NCBI RefSeq assembly: GCF_024586915.1
Contig: NZ_JANBVS010000012.1
Location: 1 to 64,000 of the forward strand
DNA: 64,000 bases
Direction of reading: 5' to 3'
Origin: Bradyrhizobium sp. SRS-191
Lineage (GTDB): Bacteria; Pseudomonadota; Alphaproteobacteria; Rhizobiales; Xanthobacteraceae
The notes beneath the pieces are model-generated. The model worked only from the letters and a program-made list of their open reading frames with translations. It did no database searches and was not told where the DNA came from. The position numbers and the translations under genes are program-made. This document shows positions 8,960 through 17,328 of the stretch, in pieces (position 1 is the stretch's first letter; every line of letters starts with the position of its first letter).

Positions 8960-9361
8960 TCAGGAGCGTGCGAGCAGCGACGGCGTACATTTGTCCAAGA
9001 CGTCGCGCGACGGTCGCGAATGGGCGAAGCCGCCGGAGATATTCACACATTTTTCCCAGGCGTCGCCGACCGGCGGCATGGCAGGCGCTCCGGACGGCAG
9101 ATCCAAGATCTCCCGCGTGGTCTCGAGGATCTCGCCGGCGCGGCTCTCGCTCACCCTAAGTCCTGCAGCCTTCACCGTCTCGTAGGCCGGAAACGTCCAG
9201 CGCCAAGTCTCGGAGCTCACGTCGCTCAGCAAGAGCATGCGTCCCTCGCGCATATGCACGAACTCGTGCGCAAAGCGCGTCTCCTTCGACCAATCACGGT
9301 CGAAATCATGTCGAGCGGCAATCCGCACCTCCGGCGCAAACTCGGAACCAGCTAGCAACAA
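8960..9361 (-). pseudogene. C-terminal remnant of a TIGR04372-type putative glycosyltransferase
   Basis: The 133-codon frame matches only the last ~110 residues of the full-length neighbour at 9691-11832. WSKETRFA aligns with WSTDTRFA, EGRMLLLS with DGRMLSLS, RVSESRAGEILETTREILD with LTVSESSSDEILETVREVLD, and SRPSRDVLDKCT with SRPSKYFLEKYT. Similarity begins at about base 9292; upstream the frame is unrelated. All of the region expected to hold the active site is missing. It is therefore read as a truncated duplicate, though a short expressed protein cannot be excluded. It sits at the head of the acyltransferase operon, next to the intact copy. Confidence 0.75.
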
Positions 9362-9690
9362 TTACTGTGAAAGGCCCGACCCGATCAACCCGAATCGCGG
9401 GCGGCGCCAGACGCGTTGCAGCAGCGCTGGACCGCTGCCGAAAGCCAACGTCAGGACGGCACGGTCGGAGCGCGGCCTCCTCGACCGCGGCGCGCGTCGT
9501 CCTCTCGGAACCTGTCCGCCCACATCCCTTGCCAGCGGCGCGCTGGGGACTGGCACGACACGCACGCGCGCTCTATGCTTATGCAACTTTGCGCGATCAT
9601 GCTTGGTCTGGAACGCTGGCAGGCCTGTTTCAACACCGGTCCGTTTGGACGACGCGGTGCCTTCCTTATTATTATAATGGGGCTTAGGAA
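9362..9690 (+). other. Intergenic region upstream of a TIGR04372 gene
   Basis: No gene is supported here. It separates the remnant (minus strand) from the intact paralogue (plus strand) and probably contains the promoter for 9691. An AGGAA just before the ATG is a reasonable ribosome binding site. I could not follow the missing N-terminal part of the remnant into this stretch by eye. Confidence 0.35.
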
Positions 9691-11832
9691 ATGTTCGTCG
9701 ACACCGTTCACCCCAATCCAGCCGGGCCTCCCGCGCCACGTCAACGCGGAGTCGTGCAGGCGTTGAAATCGAGCTTGTCGGAGCGCACCGCACGGGCGAT
9801 CGGCTGGTTTCTGAATGCAGCCGGTCAGGAGCGGGCGGAATCCGTAAAGGATTTGATCTTCGCCCTGTTGACGTTCAAGCAGGCCTTCATGCTGGCGCTG
9901 ATCTTCCATCGCCAGACCCGTCGCAACGAGTTTGACCGGCAGTTTCGATATTTCTGCGGCCCCGACATCGAGAAGGAGATGCAGTGGGTGCTCGCGAGGG
10001 GCCACTCGGATCAGTACTGTAACGAGCTGATCCTCTTCCTCCTGATGTGCGAAAAGGAGAAACGTGTTCTGGAGCTGTTTCCCAGGATCGACTGGGAGCG
10101 CGCCGACGACGAGTTCATGGAGGCGATCAGCAAGCTGACGAAGAAGCTGATGTCCGGCTACTTCATGGAACTGCTGGCGCAGGCTCATACGATCAAATGG
10201 AACGCACTTCGCCCGCAGGATCTGCGCCGGTTCGCGGAGATGATCAAGCTCATGCTGGAGCACCGGAACTTCCGGTTCGAGCAGACCTCCTTCGAAGGAC
10301 GGCAATACGACGCGCGACGTGACGGCGATCCCGTGCCGTTCGAAGCCCCGCTCGACCGCTACGTCTACGGCTTCTTTTGCGACAAGGAGCTGATCGAGAC
10401 CATCGCCACGCAGCTCGGACTTGCCCCACACGATGACGTTCTCGCCGCCCGCGAAGACCGCGGCCAGTATTGGGAACGCTTTCCCGCAGAGCACCCGCAG
10501 CGCAAGGTGCTGTCGGAGATCAACCTGTTCTACGCCTATCGCCACCTTCTGCTGTCGACCTATCACAGCGGCGAAGGCTTCCACGTCCCGGAGGTCTACG
10601 TCAAGCTAACCGAGACGCAGAAGCGGCTGCGCCGTCATCTTCCCGCTCCCAGCCGGGAGCTCAAGGCTCTTCTCAAGAAGCTCGACACCGACCTGTCGGA
10701 CGTCAGGCTGCTGTCTCCGGACTGGAGCGCGCTGATCGGTCACAATGGTCATCTCAACGTTCACCTGATGATGCGGGAGATGGGGTGGTGGCAGGGCCAG
10801 CCGCTGCTGCTGGCCTACAAGGACCGGATCGCCAACAAGCCGTTCCTGTCGCTGTTCTCGGACATCTGTCCGACGCTCACTCTCGGCGAGAATGTCAGCG
10901 CCGGCGTCTGGCATGAGCTCGCCAGCCTCACGCCGTTCATCGGCGATTCCCACCAGGCCTTCCGCTTCGAGGACGGCCGCGCGGTGTACTGGAACGATGC
11001 GGGCTCGCTCGCGCTCAAGCAATGGGAAAGCCGGCAACGAACCTTTCCGTTGCGCGACATCTACGACCGGCGCCTGCTTGCCGACGACCGCGTCGAGCTG
11101 ACCTATCAGGATTACCGGCGCCGATGGGGCATGGCAGACGGCGACTGGTTCGTCTGTCTGCACGTGCGCGACGCCCAGACGCGCAACGACACCGAGGGCG
11201 TCGGAGAATCCATCCGCAACGCCTCGCTTGCCAGCTACCTCGATGCGGTTCGCCACATCACTGCCTGCGGCGGATGGGTCATCCGGATGGGCGGCCGCAA
11301 GGTCCCGCCGTTCCCGCAGATGGAACGTGTGGTGGATTATGCCCGCAGCGATGATGCGTTTCCTGAAATGGACATTCACCTGATGCGACGCGCGCGCATG
11401 TTCATCGGGACCACCTCCGGCTTCGCCTATGTGGCCAGCAGTTTCGGCATTCCGACGGCCATGGTGAATGCGCTGAGCTCGATCGGCCTGTTGTGGTCGA
11501 CCGACACCCGCTTCGCGCTCAAGCCCGTCTACAGGGCGGACGGCCGGATGCTGTCGCTCAGCGAATGGACATCGGAAGAGTATCGCTGGGCTTATCCCAC
11601 CCATGAATCCATGGCAAATGCCCGGCTCACGGTGAGCGAGAGCAGCTCGGATGAGATCCTCGAAACCGTGCGCGAGGTGCTCGACATCTCCGATCCGCTG
11701 CGCAGGGCCCCCCCGCCGGGCGTCGACGGCGGATGGGAGCGCCACGTCCAGGTGCCCGGTTTCTTCGGCAGTTCGCGCCCCAGCAAATACTTCCTGGAGA
11801 AGTACACTCAGGATCTGCTGAGGGACCCCTGA
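9691..11832 (+). CDS. Putative glycosyltransferase, TIGR04372 family (copy 1)
   Basis: A 713-residue protein. The N-terminal ~250 residues are helical and rich in charged residues. The C-terminal half carries the family blocks DWFVCLHVRDAQ, GGWVIRMGGRK, MDIHLMRRARMFIGTTSG and TRFALKPVYR. IGTTSG followed by a hydrophobic helix resembles the nucleotide-sugar side of GT-B enzymes. TIGR04372 members are annotated as putative glycosyltransferases near polysaccharide genes; the reaction is not established. No signal peptide is obvious, so it is probably cytoplasmic. It converges with the related gene at 11882, which has diverged strongly in the N-terminal half. Confidence 0.78.
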   Translation: MFVDTVHPNPAGPPAPRQRGVVQALKSSLSERTARAIGWFLNAAGQERAESVKDLIFALLTFKQAFMLALIFHRQTRRNEFDRQFRYFCGPDIEKEMQWVLARGHSDQYCNELILFLLMCEKEKRVLELFPRIDWERADDEFMEAISKLTKKLMSGYFMELLAQAHTIKWNALRPQDLRRFAEMIKLMLEHRNFRFEQTSFEGRQYDARRDGDPVPFEAPLDRYVYGFFCDKELIETIATQLGLAPHDDVLAAREDRGQYWERFPAEHPQRKVLSEINLFYAYRHLLLSTYHSGEGFHVPEVYVKLTETQKRLRRHLPAPSRELKALLKKLDTDLSDVRLLSPDWSALIGHNGHLNVHLMMREMGWWQGQPLLLAYKDRIANKPFLSLFSDICPTLTLGENVSAGVWHELASLTPFIGDSHQAFRFEDGRAVYWNDAGSLALKQWESRQRTFPLRDIYDRRLLADDRVELTYQDYRRRWGMADGDWFVCLHVRDAQTRNDTEGVGESIRNASLASYLDAVRHITACGGWVIRMGGRKVPPFPQMERVVDYARSDDAFPEMDIHLMRRARMFIGTTSGFAYVASSFGIPTAMVNALSSIGLLWSTDTRFALKPVYRADGRMLSLSEWTSEEYRWAYPTHESMANARLTVSESSSDEILETVREVLDISDPLRRAPPPGVDGGWERHVQVPGFFGSSRPSKYFLEKYTQDLLRDP

Positions 11833-11881
11833 GACCAGCGCACCGCATTGATCGATGGCGTGCGACGGCGCCGGCGGCGGG

Positions 11882-13942
11882 CTAGCGTGTTGCCGCCGCG
11901 ATCGCCCCAGGCCGACCTGCGGACCGCCCGGCCAGCTGAGGTAGCAAGAAGTCGCTCCCGTATTTTTCGAGATAGTAGGCGCTGATCCGGCTCGCGCCGT
12001 AATAGTGAGGCCGGGGAAGCTGCTGCTTCCACTGCGACAGTCGTTGCGAGGCGACGTCGCCTGCAGCCCTCGACGCAGGATCAATGACCTCCTCGACCAC
12101 CGCGAGGATTTCGTCCGACGTATTGTTCAGCGGCTGCGCTCCGTTGCGGCTGAGAACGCACGCGTCAAACACGCGCCAGCGCCAGGGCGAGAAAGTGAGC
12201 TGCGCCTGAGTCAGCATCGTTCCGTCGGCAAGTCGCACCGGCTTGAGCGCAAACCGAACGTCGCCGTTCCACAATTGCGGATCCGTCGTGATGCAATTGA
12301 CCAGCGCGCTGGGAATACCCAAGCTGATCGCGACATTCGTCAATCCCGACGTCGTGCCGATGAAGGCTCTGGCATTCCGGATCAGGCAAATGTCCATCAG
12401 CTCGGATCTGAACGCGCTCTGCGCATAGTCGATCGCGCGGTCGAGCGGCGGAAGGCGGGGCGCATTCGGGCCGCCGAGCTTGATCACCCAGCCGCCCCTG
12501 CGCGTGATGTTGCTGATGGCCTCCAGATACGTCTCGAGCGGCGCATTGCGATGGGTCTGGCCGGTGCCATCGACCTCGGAATAATGCGAGCTATCGCGGA
12601 TGTGCAGGCAGACATACCAGTCGTCCGGCTTCATTCCCCAGGCCTCACGCATGCGCCGGTAGTCGTCCTGCACCTTCGGGTCCGTCGCATAGATGCGATC
12701 ATACGCATCGCGCATGGGATGACGCCGGCCCTCCTGCTCCCACTCCACCATGGCGAGCGCGCCGGCTTCCTGAAACGGCACGACGTCGCCGCTCGGCAGC
12801 CGGAATACGTTGAAGTTCATGCCGTACCATCGCTGCAGCGACAGAAGTTCTTCGCCGAGAGCGTGGGTGACGGTCTCTCCGATCACGACGATGTCGGCCA
12901 ATTCCTCGAACAACCGGAAGAACGCCCGGTTCGCCACGAAGTCCGGTCGTAAGACGATCAGCGGCTTTCCCGTCCACCACCCCAACTCACGCATTCGGAA
13001 CAGAATGTCCAACATGCCGAGATGACCGATCTGGGTCGTCCATTCCTCGGGAATGACCCGCAATTGCTCCAGTGGAATTCCGAGCCTTTGCAGCAGGAGG
13101 TCGACGTCAGCCGACACCGTCGGCGGCGCCTTGGCGCGCAGCTCTGACTGCGCCGCCAGCGCTCTCGCGAACAGGCCGACGCCGAGGTCGCCATAGCCGA
13201 TATGCGTCACGCGCTGGCCGGTGAAGTTGCAGAGGTCGAACAACCTGCCCGCCGCGCCGCAGGTGAAGTCGAGCGGATTGGGATGATAGTTACCCGCGGG
13301 TCGCGACGCCATGTTCTGGTGGGGGCGCATGTAGTCCGGAAGGCCCCGGCACGCGACCGACATGCTCTCGAGTGCGCCCGCCTCGTCGCCCGCGATGAGA
13401 TCGAGCATGGCCTTGAGAAATGCGAGGTGGCACTCCGCTTCCGTGCAGCCCCGCAACGTGACGTTCGAGACCAGTCTCCGGGCTTTTTCCAACTCTCCTT
13501 GCTCGAAAAGCGACCGGACCACCATGTTGGCCAGCATCGGCGAACGAGCTGCGAGCCCATATTCAGCGACCACGTCATGCGCTTCGCGATCTGCTCCAAT
13601 CCGAAGCAGAAGCTCTGCTGCTTCGACGGGAAAGTACCGGGTCACCGATCCAGAGAAGCTCCGGTCAGGGTCGTGTGCCAGCAGACCCGCAACGTGGCCT
13701 TGATAGCCGCTTTCCAGCAGACGCCGGCCGCGAAGACGCCCCACTTCGCAAAACAAGAGGATCAGGAAAGCCAGGCGAGGCGGCAGCAGGTTCAGAAGCC
13801 GGGCAGCCTTCGCGATCAACATGCGGGCCGATCGCTGCGGTTGGAGCAGAGTGAGCTCTCTCACGCGCGCGATTACGGCCGGCAGATTGTCGGGCGAGGC
13901 AAAGGGCCTGGAGGAGCCGAACCTACGCATCAGCTTCAGCAA
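11882..13942 (-). CDS. Putative glycosyltransferase, TIGR04372 family (copy 2)
   Basis: A 686-residue family member. The N-terminal part (about 70-240) looks like helical repeats (EAAELLLRIGADREAHDVVAEY, EQGELEKARRLVSNV), possibly TPR-like. The C-terminal half has DDWYVCLHIRDSSHY, GGWVIKLGGPN, ARAFIGTTSGLTNVAISLG and VRFALKPVRLADG, matching copies 1 and 3. It ends 50 bases from copy 1 in convergent orientation. Start chosen at the upstream ATG (MLKLMRRFG); an internal Met would remove part of the basic N-terminus. Function in glycan assembly is inferred from family and neighbours. Confidence 0.78.
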   Translation of the reverse strand: MLKLMRRFGSSRPFASPDNLPAVIARVRELTLLQPQRSARMLIAKAARLLNLLPPRLAFLILLFCEVGRLRGRRLLESGYQGHVAGLLAHDPDRSFSGSVTRYFPVEAAELLLRIGADREAHDVVAEYGLAARSPMLANMVVRSLFEQGELEKARRLVSNVTLRGCTEAECHLAFLKAMLDLIAGDEAGALESMSVACRGLPDYMRPHQNMASRPAGNYHPNPLDFTCGAAGRLFDLCNFTGQRVTHIGYGDLGVGLFARALAAQSELRAKAPPTVSADVDLLLQRLGIPLEQLRVIPEEWTTQIGHLGMLDILFRMRELGWWTGKPLIVLRPDFVANRAFFRLFEELADIVVIGETVTHALGEELLSLQRWYGMNFNVFRLPSGDVVPFQEAGALAMVEWEQEGRRHPMRDAYDRIYATDPKVQDDYRRMREAWGMKPDDWYVCLHIRDSSHYSEVDGTGQTHRNAPLETYLEAISNITRRGGWVIKLGGPNAPRLPPLDRAIDYAQSAFRSELMDICLIRNARAFIGTTSGLTNVAISLGIPSALVNCITTDPQLWNGDVRFALKPVRLADGTMLTQAQLTFSPWRWRVFDACVLSRNGAQPLNNTSDEILAVVEEVIDPASRAAGDVASQRLSQWKQQLPRPHYYGASRISAYYLEKYGSDFLLPQLAGRSAGRPGAIAAATR

Positions 13943-14105
13943 CCGGATGACGCGTTGAAAAGCTGCATCGATTGTCCAACTCCACCCTCCGCTTCACCGT
14001 CAAACCTCGAAGCACCTTCACGGTTCCGCAGCAGCCTCGCAACAAAAGATGTCAATATCGTCCCCGGCGATGCCCAAACGTCTCCAATGCAGGACATGCG
14101 CGCGT

Positions 14106-14384
14106 TCACGTCAACGAACGGCCGATAACCGTGACGATTCCATGAACCCATTCCGAGATCGGCAACAGCCCGGCCCTGTCGACAATCAACAAGATCACGG
14201 ACCACAGCGCCAATTGCTCGAGCACCAGCCGGCCGATGCCCAGCGAGATGAAAATGAATGTCATGAATCCCGATAGCAGAGCGCTGAAGAAGCCGGCTCC
14301 GATGACGAGAATCACACAGAAGATCACCGTGCTCACGCATGCCATGCGCAAGACCGACCTTAGAACAAAAAAGACGTCTTTCAC
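14106..14384 (-). CDS. Small membrane protein, unknown function
   Basis: A 92-residue frame with three hydrophobic stretches (around residues 14-34, 36-57 and 58-75) and short charged ends. I do not recognise it. The hydrophobic pattern is hard to obtain from a random frame in high-GC DNA, which is the main support. It lies upstream of the TIGR04372 gene on the same strand, with a 163-base gap. Small multi-span proteins near glycan genes sometimes act in export or anchoring, but nothing here shows that. Confidence 0.45.
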   Translation of the reverse strand: MKDVFFVLRSVLRMACVSTVIFCVILVIGAGFFSALLSGFMTFIFISLGIGRLVLEQLALWSVILLIVDRAGLLPISEWVHGIVTVIGRSLT

Positions 14385-14778
14385 GCAAGCGCCCCCTTCA
14401 GCAACGTTGGATCATGCCGCGCAACCATAGCCGCCAAGAATCCCTGTCTTGTGTAGCATCTCCGCGGAAAGACCGCCCCATCACCTGATCCCGCGCGGCT
14501 GCCTAGACCAAACACCTGCAGGTGTGCCTTACCATTGATTCCCGGGCTGCACCGGCAGAGCGACCAGGATCAACGTTCATACACCCATGCGGATCACGAT
14601 ACATGGCGCGAATTCCTGCTTCCCGCCCACCTCTGTCCCGGCCGATATTTGAAGTTGTCATGCTCCCGTCTACACTGCTATTGAGAATACCATCAGATGG
14701 CAATATCCGTTGCAGCCGGCGCGCTGGACACAGCGGCGAGCACCAGCGTGTCCATTGATCGAGCGATCCAGCTAAGTC
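14385..14778 (+). other. Intergenic region with a palindrome and a possible promoter
   Basis: A 394-base region with no supported gene between divergent transcripts. It contains the perfect palindrome at 14512-14525. A possible sigma-70 pair is TTGAAG (14649-14654) and TACACT (14671-14676), 16 bases apart, about 100 bases upstream of the C-methyltransferase start. The promoter call is tentative. Confidence 0.35.
14512..14525. promoter_or_regulatory. Perfect 14-bp palindrome, candidate operator
   Basis: ACACCTGCAGGTGT is its own reverse complement. It lies in the divergent region between the small membrane protein and the sugar-methyltransferase operon. A dimeric regulator could bind here; no regulator gene is adjacent. 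Chance occurrence is possible. Confidence 0.35.
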
Positions 14779-15984
14779 ATGTCCACTCGACCTCTCTCCG
14801 GCTGCCGACTATGTGGTCAGCAGATCTCCACGCCGGCGCTCCCGCTCGGTGCACTTCCGGTCTGCAACCGGTTCGCGCGTGAGAGCGCTGGAGCGCTTCG
14901 CATTCCTCTCGACATCGTTGCATGCGAGACGTGTCAGCTCGTTCAGCTCCGCGAGGCTCCGCAACCCGAGCAGCTGACTCCGGAGGTCCCCTGGATCCGC
15001 TACCGGGAGCCGGAAGGCCACCTCGACGCCCTCACCGGGGAGTTGCTGTCTCTCAGGCCGCAGGCCAGCACCGTCCTCGGCACCGGTCCGTTCGAAGCGC
15101 CCCTGCTGGGCAGGCTGCAAGCTCGCGGCCTTGCGACCACCGCGCTCGCCCTCGATGGCGCCAGCGCGCCCGGGCGCTACCCCTATCTCGAAACCTGGCA
15201 GGCCAACCTGAATGCCGAGCGGCTGGCTGCTGAGGCCGCGCGGCAAGGCACTTTCGATATCGTCTCCTGCCGCTACATTCTCGAGCATGCGCCGGAGCCG
15301 GTGCAGGCGCTGAAGTCCTTCAAGCACGTGCTCAATCCGGGCGCCCTGCTCGTCATCGAGGTGCCCGACAGCAGCAAGTTCCTGGCCGCGGGCGACTACT
15401 GCTTCCTGTGGGAAGAGCACAGCTGCTATTTCGTGGCGGAAACGCTGCAGCGTGCGGCAGAGTTGAGCGGCTATCGCGTCCTTGCCCTGCTCCGCTATCC
15501 GGGCACGCTGGAAGATGCCCTGGTTGCCGTGTTGACCCCGGCAGATGCGGACGTTCCCAAGGGGGCGCCGCTTGGATCTTCCACCCTGTTTCAGGCCTAT
15601 CGCGACAATTTTGCTCCGACCCGCGCGCAGTTGCGCGCCAAGCTCACGGCCCTTGCTGGTCCGGACCGCGACCGGATCGCCCTGTTCGGCATCGGGCATC
15701 ACGCCATCATGTTCGCCAACGCCTTCGGGGTGGCGGACCTGTTCGCCCTGGCGGTCGATGACGACGCGGACAAGGCCGGCTTTTTTCCACCGGGCTTTCG
15801 CGTCCCCGTGGTAGGCTCGGAGCGCCTGCTGGCAGACGAGCGGATCACCACCTGCCTGTTCGCGGTCGCCCCCCATATCGAGGGCAAGGTGCGCGAGAAG
15901 CTCGCTCCCCTCGCGGCGCGCGGCGTGGCCTTCCATTCGATCTACGCGGCGCTCGACAACGCCATCACGAAGGATCTCGCCTGA
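14779..15984 (+). CDS. Sugar C-methyltransferase-like protein with degenerate SAM loop
   Basis: A 401-residue protein of the zinc-containing sugar C-methyltransferase type (compare TylCIII and NovU). The N-terminal Cys motifs CRLC and CETC suggest the zinc domain. The middle has RYILEHAPEPVQALKSFKHV and LLVIEVPDSS, a normal methyltransferase core, and WEEHSCYF, which keeps the Glu-His pair of the active site. The C-terminal domain (LFGIGHHAIMFANAFG) is typical. The usual E-x-G-x-N/D-G loop is replaced by VLGTGPFEAP, so SAM binding may be weak or lost. First gene of a coupled set: its stop TGA shares a base with the next ATG. Confidence 0.75.
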   Translation: MSTRPLSGCRLCGQQISTPALPLGALPVCNRFARESAGALRIPLDIVACETCQLVQLREAPQPEQLTPEVPWIRYREPEGHLDALTGELLSLRPQASTVLGTGPFEAPLLGRLQARGLATTALALDGASAPGRYPYLETWQANLNAERLAAEAARQGTFDIVSCRYILEHAPEPVQALKSFKHVLNPGALLVIEVPDSSKFLAAGDYCFLWEEHSCYFVAETLQRAAELSGYRVLALLRYPGTLEDALVAVLTPADADVPKGAPLGSSTLFQAYRDNFAPTRAQLRAKLTALAGPDRDRIALFGIGHHAIMFANAFGVADLFALAVDDDADKAGFFPPGFRVPVVGSERLLADERITTCLFAVAPHIEGKVREKLAPLAARGVAFHSIYAALDNAITKDLA

Positions 15985-16520
15985 TGAGCCTGGTTCAGAA
16001 GTCTCCCGAAGTGTTCCTGGCTGAGGGCCCGATCGCGTCCGTCGGACGGGCGGAGATCGACGCGCTGAAGGCCGCCGTGAAGGCCAGCCCGAAGCGGCGG
16101 GCGCGCATCAACGCGCATCCGGACGGCGACGACACCCTGCACGAAATGATCATCGCGATCGATTCGCACTCCTACATCCGGCCGCACAAGCATCCCGGCA
16201 AGAGCGAGGCGTTCCACATCGTCGAGGGCGAGGTCGACATCGTCGTGTTCGACGATTCCGGGGAGATCGCGCGTGTCGTCGAACTGGGGGCGCCGGGCGG
16301 CACGCGGCCGTTCTATTACCGGATGTCCAACGCATTCTTCCACACGCTGATCATCCGCAGCGAACTCCTGGTCGTGCACGAGATCACCAACGGACCGTTC
16401 CGCCCCGGCGCCAGCGTGTTCGCCGATTTCGCCCCCGAGGACAGCGACACCGCTGCGGCCGCGGCCTATCAGGCCGATCTCGCCCGGCGCGTCGCAGCGC
16501 TGCAGGATGCTGCGGCATGA
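15984..16520 (+). CDS. WbuC-type cupin metalloprotein
   Basis: A 178-residue cupin. HEMIIAIDSHSYIRPHKHPG, then KSEAFHIVEGEVDIVVFDD, is the WbuC-family pattern, with the metal ligands likely from the HKH and FH histidines. WbuC-like proteins occur in O-antigen clusters and are thought to bind metal; their reaction is not settled. The start ATG overlaps the stop of the C-methyltransferase (TGATG) and its own stop overlaps the SDR start (ATGA), so the three genes are translationally linked. Cytoplasmic; no signal peptide. Confidence 0.82.
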   Translation: MSLVQKSPEVFLAEGPIASVGRAEIDALKAAVKASPKRRARINAHPDGDDTLHEMIIAIDSHSYIRPHKHPGKSEAFHIVEGEVDIVVFDDSGEIARVVELGAPGGTRPFYYRMSNAFFHTLIIRSELLVVHEITNGPFRPGASVFADFAPEDSDTAAAAAYQADLARRVAALQDAAA

Positions 16521-17257
16521 CCGATCATGCCGTGGTGGTCGGCGGCACCCGCGGCCTCGGCCGCGTGGTCGTCGAGCGATTCCTGGCGCGCGGCTGCGCC
16601 GTCAGCGTGGTGTCGCGGCAGCGTCCGGCCGATTTCCCCGACCAGCCCGATCTGAAGCATTTTTCGGCCGATCTGGAACGCAGCGACAGCTTCGCAGGGC
16701 TCTGGCGTGAGATTGCCGAGGCCCAGGGGCCGATCCGCTACGTGGTGCTGAGCCAGCGCTTCCGCGGCCAGGGCGATCCATGGGCCGGCGAGATCCAGGT
16801 CGGCCTGACCGCCTCGCGCGACCTGATCGAGGGCTTCTCCGGCCATTTTGCAGATGATGGCGACCGCGCCATCGGCGTGGTCAGCTCGGTCTACGCCGAA
16901 TTCGTCGGCTCCTCGCAGCCGGTCGGCTACCACGTCGTCAAGGGCGGCCTGAATGCGATGGTCCGGCATTATGCCGCCACGCTCGGGCGCCGCGGCATCC
17001 GGGTCAACGCGATCATGCCGCTGACCTATCTGAAGCGGGAATCGCGCGTCTTCTACGAGCAGAACGAGAAGCTGATGGAGACCTACCGGAAGCTGGTCCC
17101 GCTCGGCCGGCTCGGCACCGCCGAGGAATGCGCCGACGCCCTCGATTTCCTGTGCAGCCCGCGCGCGTCGTTCATCAATGGGCAGAGCCTGTTCCTCGAC
17201 GGCGGAGTGTCCACAGTCTGGCAAGAAGAGGTCGCCAAGAGCTTCGCGGGGCTGTAA
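16517..17257 (+). CDS. SDR-family oxidoreductase
   Basis: A 246-residue short-chain dehydrogenase/reductase. It has the nucleotide-binding GGTRGLG at the N-terminus, a Ser in GVVSSVYAE, the catalytic YHVVK motif and the C-terminal FINGQSLFLDGG typical of classical SDRs. In this position it may reduce a keto-sugar intermediate made for the C-methylated sugar. The substrate is unknown. It overlaps the cupin gene by four bases and is followed after 71 bases by the second C-methyltransferase. Confidence 0.85.
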   Translation: MTDHAVVVGGTRGLGRVVVERFLARGCAVSVVSRQRPADFPDQPDLKHFSADLERSDSFAGLWREIAEAQGPIRYVVLSQRFRGQGDPWAGEIQVGLTASRDLIEGFSGHFADDGDRAIGVVSSVYAEFVGSSQPVGYHVVKGGLNAMVRHYAATLGRRGIRVNAIMPLTYLKRESRVFYEQNEKLMETYRKLVPLGRLGTAEECADALDFLCSPRASFINGQSLFLDGGVSTVWQEEVAKSFAGL

Positions 17258-17328
17258 AACGCGGCCGCAATTCACGCTTCGGCCGACCAGTCCCCGCCAG
17301 GGGATCGCCAACCCAGGACCACCAGATC

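Noticed and set aside
9673..9678. A perfect TATAAT just before the gene at 9691
   Set aside because: It lies only 12 bases before the ATG, and the nearest TTGGAC is 22 bases upstream, too far for a sigma-70 pair. Transcription from it would be almost leaderless.
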